Below are positions 42,234 to 49,488 of a stretch of 64,000 nucleotides of DNA, one piece after another. The notes beneath the pieces are model-generated. The model was not told the origin of the DNA. It worked only from the letters and a program-made list of their open reading frames with translations, and did no database searches. Source of the stretch: Pseudomonas knackmussii B13 (lineage in GTDB: Bacteria > Pseudomonadota > Gammaproteobacteria > Pseudomonadales > Pseudomonadaceae); NCBI RefSeq assembly GCF_000689415.1, contig NZ_HG322950.1, positions 2,053,501 through 2,117,500 of the forward strand, written 5' to 3'. How positions within the stretch are numbered: position 1 is the stretch's first letter; each line of letters begins with the position of its first letter. The position numbers and the translations under genes are program-made.

Positions 42234-44621
42234 ATGACCGACACCCAGACTGCCGCCCAGCGCATCGCCCAGCTTCGCAGTGAACTGGATGCGCACAACC
42301 ACCGCTACTACGTCCTCGACGAGCCGAGCGTGCCGGACGCCGAGTACGACCGCCTGTTCCGCGAACTCCAGGCCCTGGAGGCCGAGCATCCGGAGCTGGT
42401 GAGCATCGACTCGCCGACCCAGCGCGTCGGCGGCGCTGCCGCTTCGGCTTTCGGCGAAGTCCGCCATGAAGTGCCCATGCTCAGCCTGGGCAACGCCTTC
42501 CTGGAGCAGGACCTGCTGGACTTCGACCGTCGCGTGCGCGAAGGCCTGGCCGACCTGCTGCCGGCCGGCGACCTGTTCGGTGGCGGCGCCGAGGTCGAGT
42601 ACAGCTGCGAGCCCAAGCTGGACGGCCTGGCGGTCAGCCTGCTGTACGAGAATGGCCAGTTGGTTCGGGGCGCCACGCGCGGCGACGGCACCACTGGTGA
42701 AGACATCAGTGCCAACGTGCGAACCGTGCGCAACATTCCGCTGCGCCTGCAGGGCGAAGGCTGGCCGGCCGTACTGGAAGTGCGCGGTGAAGTGTTCATG
42801 TCCAAGGCCGGTTTCGAGGCGCTCAACCAGCGGCAGGCCGAGGCGGGCGCCAAGACCTTCGCCAACCCGCGCAATGCCGCCGCGGGCAGCCTGCGCCAAC
42901 TCGATCCGAAAATCACCGCAAGCCGCCCGCTCGAGCTGTGCGCCTACGGCTTCGGCCGGGTCGAGGGCGGCAGTCTCCCGGATACCCAGGTCGGCATCCT
43001 CGAGGCGTTCAAGTCCTGGGGTGTTCCGGTTAGTCGCGAGCTCAAGCGCGTGCAGGGCGTCGGCGGTTGCCAGGCTTACTACGCGGATATCGGCGCGCGT
43101 CGCGACAGTCTCGCTTACGAGATCGATGGCGTGGTCTTCAAGGTCAATCGCATCGACTTCCAGCGCGAGCTGGGCTTCCGTGCCCGCGAGCCGCGCTGGG
43201 CGGTGGCTCACAAGTTCCCGGCGCGCGAAGAGCTTACCGAGTTGCTGGACGTGGAGTTCCAGGTCGGTCGTACCGGTGCCGTCACGCCGGTGGCGCGCCT
43301 GAAGCCGGTCCAGGTGGCGGGCGTGACCGTGTCCAACGCCACCTTGCACAACATGGACGAAGTTGCGCGCCTGGGCCTGATGATTGGCGATACCGTGATC
43401 ATCCGCCGCGCTGGTGATGTCATCCCGCAGGTCATGCAGGTGGTCACCGAGCGCCGCCCGGCCGATGCGCGCCCGGTTCATGTGCCCGAGCATTGCCCGG
43501 TGTGCGGCTCGCTGGTCGAACGCACCCAGTTGGTCAAGCGCGCCAAGGGGCGCGAGTCGGTCAGCGAGGGCGCCATCTACCGCTGCGTCGGCCGCCTGTT
43601 CTGCCAGGCGCAGCTCAAGCAGTCGATCATCCACTTCGTCTCGCGCCGCGCCATGGACATCGACGGCCTCGGCGACAAGATCGTCGAGCAATTGGTCGAC
43701 AAGGGCCTGGTCAAGTCGCCGGCCGATCTCTACCGCCTGCGCTACGAGCAGGTCATAGAGCTGGAAGGTTTTGCAGAACTGTCCACCCAGAACCTGCTGA
43801 ATGCCATTGCTGACAGTCGCAAGCCGAGCCTGGCGCGCTTCATCTACGCGCTCGGCATTCCCGATGTGGGCGAGGAGACTGCCAAGCTGCTGGCGCGTGC
43901 CCTGGGCTCGCTGCAGCGAATCCAGAAAGCACTGCCGGAAGTGCTCACCTACCTGCCGGATGTCGGTGGCGAAGTGGCTTACGAGATCCACAACTTCTTT
44001 GCCGATGAACACAACCGCAAGGTGATTGCCGAGCTCCTCGATGCCGAGCATGGCGTGCATCTGCAGGAGGAGGGCGAGGTCGCTGCGGAGTTCGCTGCAT
44101 GCGCCACGCTGCCGGGTTTCATCGACAAGCTGAACATTCCCTTCATCGCTGCGACGGGTGCGGAGAAGCTGGCCAGCCGTTTCGGCTCGCTCGAAGGCAT
44201 CATCCGCGCCGATTGGCTCGATCTGCGCCAGGTCGATCGTCTGCCCGAACGTGCAGCCAAGAGCCTGCGCGAGTTCTTCGATGCCGCCGGCAATGCCGAG
44301 CGCGCGCTGGCGATCGAGGCGCAGTTGCGTGAATTCGGCATGCACTGGGCGAGCGAGAAGAAAGTCGCCGAAGGCCTGCCGCTCGCTGGCCAGACCTGGG
44401 TGCTTACCGGCACCCTGGAGGCCATGAGCCGCGACGTCGCCAAGGAGCATCTGGAGAGCCTCGGCGCCAAGGTGGCGGGTTCGGTCTCGGCGAAGACCCA
44501 TTGCGTGGTCGCGGGCCCCGGTGCCGGTTCGAAACTGACCAAGGCGCAGGAACTCAGCGTGCCGGTAATGGACGAAGAAGGGCTGCTCAAGCTGCTTGCC
44601 GGATACGGCATCGGCGCCTGA
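42234..44621 (+). CDS. ligA: NAD-dependent DNA ligase
   Basis: Seals nicks in replication and repair using NAD+. The 795-residue protein has domain Ia, the adenylation domain with the KXDG lysine K128 (CEPKLDGLA), an OB-fold, a Cys4 zinc finger (CPVCGSLVERTQ and RCVGRLFCQAQ), helix-hairpin-helix repeats and a C-terminal BRCT domain (LAGQTWVLTGTLEAMSRDVAK). Longer than the E. coli enzyme, as usual in Pseudomonas. The start MTDTQTAAQ at 42234 is preferred over an in-frame upstream start at 42174 that lacks homology. A GAGG element is upstream. Confidence 0.96.
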   Translation: MTDTQTAAQRIAQLRSELDAHNHRYYVLDEPSVPDAEYDRLFRELQALEAEHPELVSIDSPTQRVGGAAASAFGEVRHEVPMLSLGNAFLEQDLLDFDRRVREGLADLLPAGDLFGGGAEVEYSCEPKLDGLAVSLLYENGQLVRGATRGDGTTGEDISANVRTVRNIPLRLQGEGWPAVLEVRGEVFMSKAGFEALNQRQAEAGAKTFANPRNAAAGSLRQLDPKITASRPLELCAYGFGRVEGGSLPDTQVGILEAFKSWGVPVSRELKRVQGVGGCQAYYADIGARRDSLAYEIDGVVFKVNRIDFQRELGFRAREPRWAVAHKFPAREELTELLDVEFQVGRTGAVTPVARLKPVQVAGVTVSNATLHNMDEVARLGLMIGDTVIIRRAGDVIPQVMQVVTERRPADARPVHVPEHCPVCGSLVERTQLVKRAKGRESVSEGAIYRCVGRLFCQAQLKQSIIHFVSRRAMDIDGLGDKIVEQLVDKGLVKSPADLYRLRYEQVIELEGFAELSTQNLLNAIADSRKPSLARFIYALGIPDVGEETAKLLARALGSLQRIQKALPEVLTYLPDVGGEVAYEIHNFFADEHNRKVIAELLDAEHGVHLQEEGEVAAEFAACATLPGFIDKLNIPFIAATGAEKLASRFGSLEGIIRADWLDLRQVDRLPERAAKSLREFFDAAGNAERALAIEAQLREFGMHWASEKKVAEGLPLAGQTWVLTGTLEAMSRDVAKEHLESLGAKVAGSVSAKTHCVVAGPGAGSKLTKAQELSVPVMDEEGLLKLLAGYGIGA

Positions 44622-44659
44622 AACGAATCAAAGACTGAAAGACCCTCTGGAGAAAGAAC

Positions 44660-44938
44660 ATGGCAATGACCAAGGAACAACTGGTGCGCGATATCGCCGA
44701 CTCGCTCGACCTGACCCAGGTCTCGGTGCGTGGTGTCTTCGAGCAACTGGCGGGTATCGTCCAGGACGCCCTGGAGAACGACGGCGAGCTGACCCTGCCG
44801 GGCATTGGCAAGCTCAAGGTCAGCGAGCGCGCAGCGCGCACCGGGCGCAACCCGCAGACCGGCAAGAGCATCGAGATCGCGGCGAAGAAGGTGGTGCGTT
44901 TCGTCCCGGCCAAGGCCCTGGCCGACAGCCTCAACTGA
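44660..44938 (+). CDS. HU/IHF-family DNA-binding protein
   Basis: A 92-residue nucleoid protein of the HU/IHF fold. The dimerisation helices (KEQLVRDIADSLDLTQVSVRGVFEQL) are followed by beta-arm residues, here GRNPQTGKSIEIAAKKVVRF, where the conserved RNPQTG tip inserts into the DNA minor groove. It is not one of the main HU subunits by context, so a paralogue is likely. It lies 38 bp after ligA with a CTGGAGAAAG ribosome binding site and precedes a small membrane protein gene by 12 bp. Confidence 0.9.
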   Translation: MAMTKEQLVRDIADSLDLTQVSVRGVFEQLAGIVQDALENDGELTLPGIGKLKVSERAARTGRNPQTGKSIEIAAKKVVRFVPAKALADSLN

Positions 44939-44950
44939 TTGGGGGCGGCT

Positions 44951-45328
44951 ATGGACAAGGCAAGGAAGCAGCGGATATCGGGGCTGATCGCCCTGGTCCT
45001 GCTGTTCGCCCTGTACGTGGCCTGGACTCAGCGTCCGCAGGTCCTGCTGCACTACGACGCCAATGGCTCCGGGCCGGTGAGCTACAGCTTCAAGGAAAAC
45101 GGCCAGGAGACCCTGGCTGGCGAGATCCAGCCAGGTGGCGTGCTGAGCTTCCCGCTGCGCCTGTGGCGCAGTGGCGGCTACATGGTGTCCTTCACCTTCC
45201 ATCGCGGCGAGGAGAAGTACGCCAGCTTCAGCACCCGCCCGGGCTACGAGAAGAGCGACCTGTACCTGGGTCCCGGTCTCGAGGTCTCCACGCAGCCGAC
45301 TCCCGCCGCAGCTGTCCAGGCGCGCTGA
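44951..45328 (+). CDS. Small membrane-anchored protein of unknown function
   Basis: A 125-residue protein with one N-terminal transmembrane helix (RISGLIALVLLFALYVAW) and a small beta-rich domain facing out (LLHYDANGSGPVSYSFKENG, GYMVSFTFHRGEEKYASFST). No domain name recognised. The ATG at 44951 follows a GGGGGCGG stretch. An upstream in-frame TTG is less likely. It sits between the HU-like gene and the 4.5S RNA, and a similar protein occurs at that place in P. aeruginosa. Confidence 0.8.
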   Translation: MDKARKQRISGLIALVLLFALYVAWTQRPQVLLHYDANGSGPVSYSFKENGQETLAGEIQPGGVLSFPLRLWRSGGYMVSFTFHRGEEKYASFSTRPGYEKSDLYLGPGLEVSTQPTPAAAVQAR

Positions 45329-45441
45329 GGAAGTGCGACGCCAGCCGCTGAGAAATCGAGCTAAGTGCTTGAAGTGCTTGTAACTTGCGCTCAAGCCGTT
45401 ACAATGTCGCGGCCCGCCGACCTGGCGGGCTTCGTTATGGT

Positions 45442-45545
45442 GGCCCTGTCGGTCCCCCCGCAACGATTACCCGTTAACCTGGTCAGGTCCGGAAGGAAGC
45501 AGCCATAGCGGGAACGTCGTGTGCCGGGGTGTGGCTGACAGGGCC
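45442..45545 (+). ncRNA. ffs: 4.5S signal recognition particle RNA
   Basis: SRP RNA that binds Ffh and the ribosome to target inner-membrane proteins. GGTCAGGTCCGGAAGGAAGC and following AGCC (45481-45504) form the apical Ffh-binding domain. The terminal stem GGCCCTGTC (45442-45450) pairs with GACAGGGCC (45537-45545), which sets the ends. Length is about 104 nt, as expected for a short gammaproteobacterial SRP RNA. In PAO1 dnaX follows nearby; here an IS element and gltA follow instead. Confidence 0.97.
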
Positions 45546-45767
45546 GCCTCCATTTCTGCCTCCCGAAAATCTCAATTCCCATCTGCGCGCAAGATCTGGC
45601 AGTGCGCGGTGATTTCCTGTGCGTGCTATCTGGCTGGCGATTCGATCGAGTGAGTGCTCGATTGTCTCGTGGGGGTGCGGCTGTGCGTGCGGAATTTGAG
45701 GATCGGTGGGGAAGGGCGGTGTCTAGTCCTGAAATAGGTTTACACCTCTCAGGCCATGCTCCAGACC

Positions 45768-46565
45768 TCAAAACGCCCGATGCACCGCATCGGGCGTTTT
45801 GTATTTCAGGGCCAGGTGAGGGCGCTCGCGGTTATAGATGTCGACGGCTTCACGCACCATGCGGCGCGCCTGCGCGAGGTCGGCGGGAGGATGCTCCAGC
45901 AACTCGTTCTTCAGGATGCCGTTGACGCGCTCAGCCAGCGCATTCTGGTAACAGTCGTAGCCGTCGGTCATCGAGCAGATTGCTCCGTGCTGCGCGTGCA
46001 GGCGTTGGTAAAGCCCCGAGCAGTACTGAATTTCTCGGTCGGAGTGATGCGCCAGGGGTTCCTGCGTCGTGCGGCGCCGCAGCGCCTGGCTGTAGGCATG
46101 GGCCACCGACTCGGCGTGCAGGCTGTCGTGGACGTGATGGCCGACGATCTTGCGCGAATAGGCGTCGGTGACCAGGCTCAGGTACAGCGGGCCGCTCTGG
46201 CTGGGCAGATAGGTGATGTCGGCAACCCAGACGCGCTCCGGCGCATCGGGCAAGACCTGTTGCGGCCCTGGCTTGAGCAGATTGGGATGGCGATGGAACC
46301 GGTGAAAACTGTGGGTGGTCTTGTGGTACGCCCGCTTGGGTCGAACCAGCAGGCGGTGCTCGGCCAGCCCCCGGAACAGGCGATCGCGTCCAACTCGCAA
46401 CGCGGCTTCCGCTTGCTGCTGCAACAGATAATGCAGCTTGCGTGCTCCCAGGCGCGGCTGACGCATCCGCACCTGCCGCACGAACTGGGCGATCTGTCGA
46501 TCCTGCTGGCTGCGCTGATCCGCCGCCCGGTTGCGCTGGTAGTACGCCTGGCGGCTGATGCCCAT
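45768..46565 (-). CDS. IS3-family transposase OrfB (DDE integrase domain)
   Basis: A 265-residue catalytic domain, read as MGISRQAYYQ onward. The DDE triad is complete: D116 (WVADITY), D176 (HHSDREIQY) and E212 (NALAERVNGILKNE), with the 35-residue D-E spacing of the family. The same frame is open upstream to at least 46637, encoding ALSVSRACQF before the ATG, so the functional product is an OrfAB fusion made by -1 frameshifting. IS3-family domain order HTH_21/rve is retained. The copy appears functional. Confidence 0.92.
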   Translation of the reverse strand: MGISRQAYYQRNRAADQRSQQDRQIAQFVRQVRMRQPRLGARKLHYLLQQQAEAALRVGRDRLFRGLAEHRLLVRPKRAYHKTTHSFHRFHRHPNLLKPGPQQVLPDAPERVWVADITYLPSQSGPLYLSLVTDAYSRKIVGHHVHDSLHAESVAHAYSQALRRRTTQEPLAHHSDREIQYCSGLYQRLHAQHGAICSMTDGYDCYQNALAERVNGILKNELLEHPPADLAQARRMVREAVDIYNRERPHLALKYKTPDAVHRAF

Positions 46566-46588
46566 GAACTGGCAAGCCCTGCTAACAC

Positions 46589-46990
46589 TCAGCGCTTGGA
46601 CTTGCCTTTGCGTGAGGACTTGCCGGGACGCTTTTTTACGATCGAAACGCCGTAGTCATTCTCCAGCACATTCACCACGGCCTCGAAGAACTGCGCCTTC
46701 TGGCTCATCACCTCAAGCTGCTGCTCGAGTTCCTTGATGCGTTGTTCCGGGGTCAACGGCAATTTCGGGGTATTCATATCCGGGCTCCGAGCCTTTCGAA
46801 GGGAGGCGCCCTGGTTCCAGTCCTGCCGGCCATGCTTGCGTAACCACACCAGCACCGTCGAGCGGCCCTGGATGCCATAGCGGGCCTGAGCCTCCTTGTA
46901 GCTCATTTCGCCTTTTTCGACCTGGTCGACCACCGCCAGTTTAAAAGCCAGCGTGTAATCACGCTGGCTGCGACGAACACCTTCTGCCAT
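46589..46990 (-). CDS. IS3-family transposase OrfA (HTH domain)
   Basis: A 133-residue DNA-binding subunit: TLAFKLAVVDQVEKGEMSYKEA and ARYGIQGRSTVLVWLRKHG form the helix-turn-helix, and EQRIKELEQQLEVMSQKAQFFEAV is the leucine-zipper-like region. Alone it usually inhibits transposition. The C-terminus crosses the AAAAAAG heptamer (46637-46631) at which ribosomes shift into the orfB frame. Confidence 0.92.
   Translation of the reverse strand: MAEGVRRSQRDYTLAFKLAVVDQVEKGEMSYKEAQARYGIQGRSTVLVWLRKHGRQDWNQGASLRKARSPDMNTPKLPLTPEQRIKELEQQLEVMSQKAQFFEAVVNVLENDYGVSIVKKRPGKSSRKGKSKR
46631..46637 (-). promoter_or_regulatory. Programmed -1 frameshift heptamer A AAA AAG
   Basis: In the orfA frame the codons read GTA AAA AAG, so A-AAA-AAG is a canonical -1 slippery site. 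After slippage the new frame stays open into orfB with no intervening stop. Confidence 0.85.
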
Positions 46991-47052
46991 CGGGGCTCTC
47001 CTGAAATAAGGGCGAAGGTGTAAACCTTATTCAGGACGGGACACGGGCAACA

Positions 47053-47078
47053 AAAAAGGCTGCCGAAGCAACCTTTTT
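47053..47078 (-). terminator. gltA terminator
   Basis: AAAAAGG (47053-47059) pairs with CCTTTTT (47072-47078), extended by TGC/GCA around a CGAA loop with one mismatch. On the minus strand it lies 18 bp after the gltA stop, with the T-run in place. Confidence 0.82.
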
Positions 47079-47095
47079 CGTTATCGAGGCGGGGC

Positions 47096-48382
47096 TTACT
47101 TGCGAGCGCCGAGCTCGATGAAGTCGCGCTGCTCGTAGCCGGTGTACAACTGGCGCGGACGGCCAATCTTGTACGGGCCGGAGAGCATCTCCTGCCAGTG
47201 CGAGATCCAGCCCACGGTGCGTGCCAGGGCGAAGATCACGGTGAACATGCTGGTCGGGATGCCGATGGCCTTCAGGATGATGCCCGAGTAGAAGTCCACG
47301 TTCGGGTACAGGTTGCGTTCCTTGAAGTACGGATCCTGGCGTGCCAGTTCTTCCAGCTTCATGGCCAGTTCCAGCTGCGGGTCGTTGATGCCCAGCTCGC
47401 TCAGCACTTCGTCGCAGGTCTGTTTCATGACCTTGGCGCGCGGGTCGAAGTTCTTGTAAACGCGGTGGCCGAAGCCCATCAGTTTGAACGGATCGTTCTT
47501 GTCCTTGGCCTTGGCCACGAACTTGTCGATGTTCGAAACGTCACCGATCTCGTCCAGCATGCGCAGTACGGCTTCGTTCGCACCGCCGTGGGCCGGGCCC
47601 CAGAGGGCGGCGATGCCGGCGGCGATACAGGCGAACGGGTTGGCGCCCGAGGAGCCTGCCAGGCGTACGGTGGAGGTCGAGGCGTTCTGCTCGTGATCGG
47701 CGTGCAGGACGAAGATGCGGTCCATGGCCTTGGCCAGCACGGGGCTGATCGGCTTGGTCTCGCAGGGGGTGTTGAACATCATGTGCAGGAAGTTTTCTGC
47801 ATAATTCAGGTCATTGCGCGGATACATCATCGGCTGGCCCATGGAGTACTTGTAAACCATGGCGGCGATGGTCGGCATCTTGGCGATCAGGCGCATGGCC
47901 GAGATCTCGCGATGACGCGGATTATTGATGTCCAGGGAGTCGTGGTAGAAGGCCGACAGCGCACCGACTACGCCGCACATCACGGCCATCGGGTGGGCGT
48001 CGCGGCGGAAGCCGTTGAAGAAGCTCTTCAACTGCTCATGAACCATGGTGTGGTTCTTGATGGTGCTGACGAACTGCTCTTTCTCTGCGGCGGTAGGCAG
48101 TTCGCCTTTGAGCAGCAGGAAGCAGGTTTCCAGGTAGTCGGACTTTTCGGCCAGCTGTTCGATGGGGTAGCCGCGGTGCAGCAGGATGCCCTTGTCGCCG
48201 TCGATGTAGGTGATCTTCGACTCGCACGAGGCGGTGGACATGAAGCCCGGATCGAAGGTGTAGCTGCCCGTGGAGGTGAGGCCCCGCACGTCGACGACAT
48301 CTGGGCCCAGCGTGCCGGAGAGGACAGGCAGTTCGACGGGGGCAGCGCCCTCGATGATCAACTGCGCTTTTTTGTCAGCCAT
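47096..48382 (-). CDS. gltA: Citrate synthase (type II)
   Basis: Condenses acetyl-CoA and oxaloacetate to citrate, entering the TCA cycle. The 428-residue hexameric-type enzyme shows SASCESKITYIDGDKGILLHRGYPI and the active-site elements in DHEQNASTSTVRLAGSSGAN, MGFGHRVYKNFDPRA (catalytic His) and VDFYSGI (catalytic Asp) within LYPNVDFYSGIILKAIG. AGGAGG sits just upstream of the ATG. It diverges from sdhCDAB over a 354-bp region with two facing promoters, the standard Pseudomonas layout. Confidence 0.97.
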   Translation of the reverse strand: MADKKAQLIIEGAAPVELPVLSGTLGPDVVDVRGLTSTGSYTFDPGFMSTASCESKITYIDGDKGILLHRGYPIEQLAEKSDYLETCFLLLKGELPTAAEKEQFVSTIKNHTMVHEQLKSFFNGFRRDAHPMAVMCGVVGALSAFYHDSLDINNPRHREISAMRLIAKMPTIAAMVYKYSMGQPMMYPRNDLNYAENFLHMMFNTPCETKPISPVLAKAMDRIFVLHADHEQNASTSTVRLAGSSGANPFACIAAGIAALWGPAHGGANEAVLRMLDEIGDVSNIDKFVAKAKDKNDPFKLMGFGHRVYKNFDPRAKVMKQTCDEVLSELGINDPQLELAMKLEELARQDPYFKERNLYPNVDFYSGIILKAIGIPTSMFTVIFALARTVGWISHWQEMLSGPYKIGRPRQLYTGYEQRDFIELGARK

Positions 48383-48441
48383 TATGGCCTCCTATTAATG
48401 CTTGAAATCATCTGTACGACCCCCCACGCAGGGCCCGCACC

Positions 48442-48469
48442 ACTATAGAGAGATAAATTCGAATGTCAA
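48442..48469 (-). promoter_or_regulatory. gltA sigma-70 promoter
   Basis: On the minus strand a perfect TTGACA (48469-48464), a 16-bp spacer and TATAGT (48447-48442). It is about 60 bp before the gltA ATG. Very strong boxes for a housekeeping TCA gene. Confidence 0.88.
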
Positions 48470-48585
48470 TTTGCACAAAAGCGTGCCGAATAGGCTCTCC
48501 AACTCCCTGTTTTGACGAAAAAAAACGGCTTGTTTACGCCTTTTTGGGGGGTGCGGCAATTAGTCCTTAGGTGAAGGGGTTTCCG

Positions 48586-48614
48586 TTGTCATTAGGGGCC
48601 TAACTGTCTATACT
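48586..48614 (+). promoter_or_regulatory. sdhCDAB sigma-70 promoter
   Basis: TTGTCA (48586-48591), a 17-bp spacer and TATACT (48609-48614). Transcription would start near 48621, leaving a leader of about 115 nt with AGCCGCC/GGCGGTT pairing before the GTG of sdhC. Confidence 0.85.
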
Positions 48615-48736
48615 CGGCGACCAGCCGCCAAAGGCCTCCGGGCCTGCGCTACAGGCGGTTGTCACTCCCGAAGGTGATGGGTACCTGACAAGTGCACCTC
48701 CCGACAACTAGCCCTGCTGTTCGAAGGGCTCTCAGT

Positions 48737-49123
48737 GTGAAAAAAGCCGTGAATAGCCAACGACCTGTAAACCTAGACCTTAGGACCATCAAACTCCCTG
48801 TCACCGCTTACACGTCCATTCTCCACCGCATCTCTGGCGTCATCCTTTTCCTGGGCATTGCCGTGCTGCTGTTTGCGCTCGACAAATCCCTGGCATCGGC
48901 TGACAGCTTCGAGCAGGTGAAGGCGTGTCTGACCAGTCCGCTGGCCAAGTTCGTGATCTGGGGCCTGCTGTCTGCGCTGCTGTACCACCTGGTAGCCGGT
49001 GTACGTCACCTCGTCATGGACGCAGGTATCGGCGAAACACTGGAAGGCGGTAAGCGCGGTTCGAAAATTGTCATCGCTGTCGCAGTGGTGCTGATTGTCC
49101 TGGCGGGGGTCTGGGTATGGTAA
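48737..49123 (+). CDS. sdhC: Succinate dehydrogenase cytochrome b556 subunit
   Basis: Membrane anchor that, with SdhD, binds haem b and ubiquinone. The 128-residue protein starts at GTG 48737 (KKAVNSQRPVNLDLRTIKLP), with AAGGG eight bases upstream. SILHRISGVILFLG and HLVAGVRHLVMDAG carry the conserved Ser/Arg of the quinone site and the haem-ligand His. Three transmembrane segments are present. An in-frame GTG at 48692 would add 15 non-homologous residues. It overlaps sdhD by 7 bp. Confidence 0.95.
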   Translation: MKKAVNSQRPVNLDLRTIKLPVTAYTSILHRISGVILFLGIAVLLFALDKSLASADSFEQVKACLTSPLAKFVIWGLLSALLYHLVAGVRHLVMDAGIGETLEGGKRGSKIVIAVAVVLIVLAGVWVW

Positions 49124-49485
49124 CTAACGTCACTAACTTCTCGCGTTCTGGCCTCTACGACTGGATGGCCCAACGCGTTTCCGCGGTCGTTCTCGCGGCT
49201 TACGTGCTCTTCCTGCTGGGTTACCTGGTTACCCACCCGAACATCTCCTACGAGGAGTGGCATGGTCTGTTCTCCCACAGCCTGATGAAGATCTTCAGTC
49301 TTCTCACGCTGGTTGCCCTGAGCGTTCACGCCTGGGTCGGCATGTGGACCATCACCACCGACTACCTGACTCCGATGGCCCTCGGCAAAGCCGCGACCGT
49401 CGTGCGTTTCCTCGTCCAGGCAGCATGCGGCATGGCCATGTTCGCATTCTTCGTCTGGGGTGTGCAGATTCTCTGGGGTAACTGA
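49117..49485 (+). CDS. sdhD: Succinate dehydrogenase membrane anchor subunit
   Basis: A 122-residue hydrophobic subunit with three transmembrane segments. The opening SGLYDWMAQRVSAVVLAAYVLFLLGYLV includes the conserved DWMAQRVSA region, and HAWVGMWTITTDYL holds the haem ligand and quinone-site Tyr. Its ATG lies inside the end of sdhC, implying translational coupling. sdhA starts 4 bp after its stop, so subunits are produced in balanced amounts. Confidence 0.95.
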   Translation: MVTNVTNFSRSGLYDWMAQRVSAVVLAAYVLFLLGYLVTHPNISYEEWHGLFSHSLMKIFSLLTLVALSVHAWVGMWTITTDYLTPMALGKAATVVRFLVQAACGMAMFAFFVWGVQILWGN

Positions 49486-49488
49486 TCC

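Larger units (their letters stand above)
45720..47043 (-). mobile_element. IS3-family insertion sequence (about 1.32 kb, apparently intact)
   Basis: Terminal inverted repeats of 28 bp (45720-45747 and 47016-47043; 24 of 28 positions agree) both begin TGTC and contain GTCCTGA and GGTTTACACC. The direct flanks CGG (45717-45719) and CGG (47044-47046) look like a 3-bp target duplication. It encodes orfA and orfB on the minus strand with a slippery heptamer for frameshift fusion. The element lies between ffs and the gltA terminator and disrupts no gene. Confidence 0.88.

Noticed and set aside
41160..44501. A 1113-codon antisense frame across zipA and ligA
   Set aside because: Both sense genes are complete and conserved. 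The antisense frame spans an intergenic region and shows no family features.
46565..46589. Frameshift mutation inactivating the transposase
   Set aside because: The orfA/orfB frame change coincides with a canonical A-AAA-AAG heptamer and an open overlap, so it is programmed.
45726..47037. IS ends placed at GTCCTGA, giving no target duplication
   Set aside because: Extending the inverted repeats outward to TGTC restores similarity at both ends and reveals CGG flanks, fitting IS3-family rules better.
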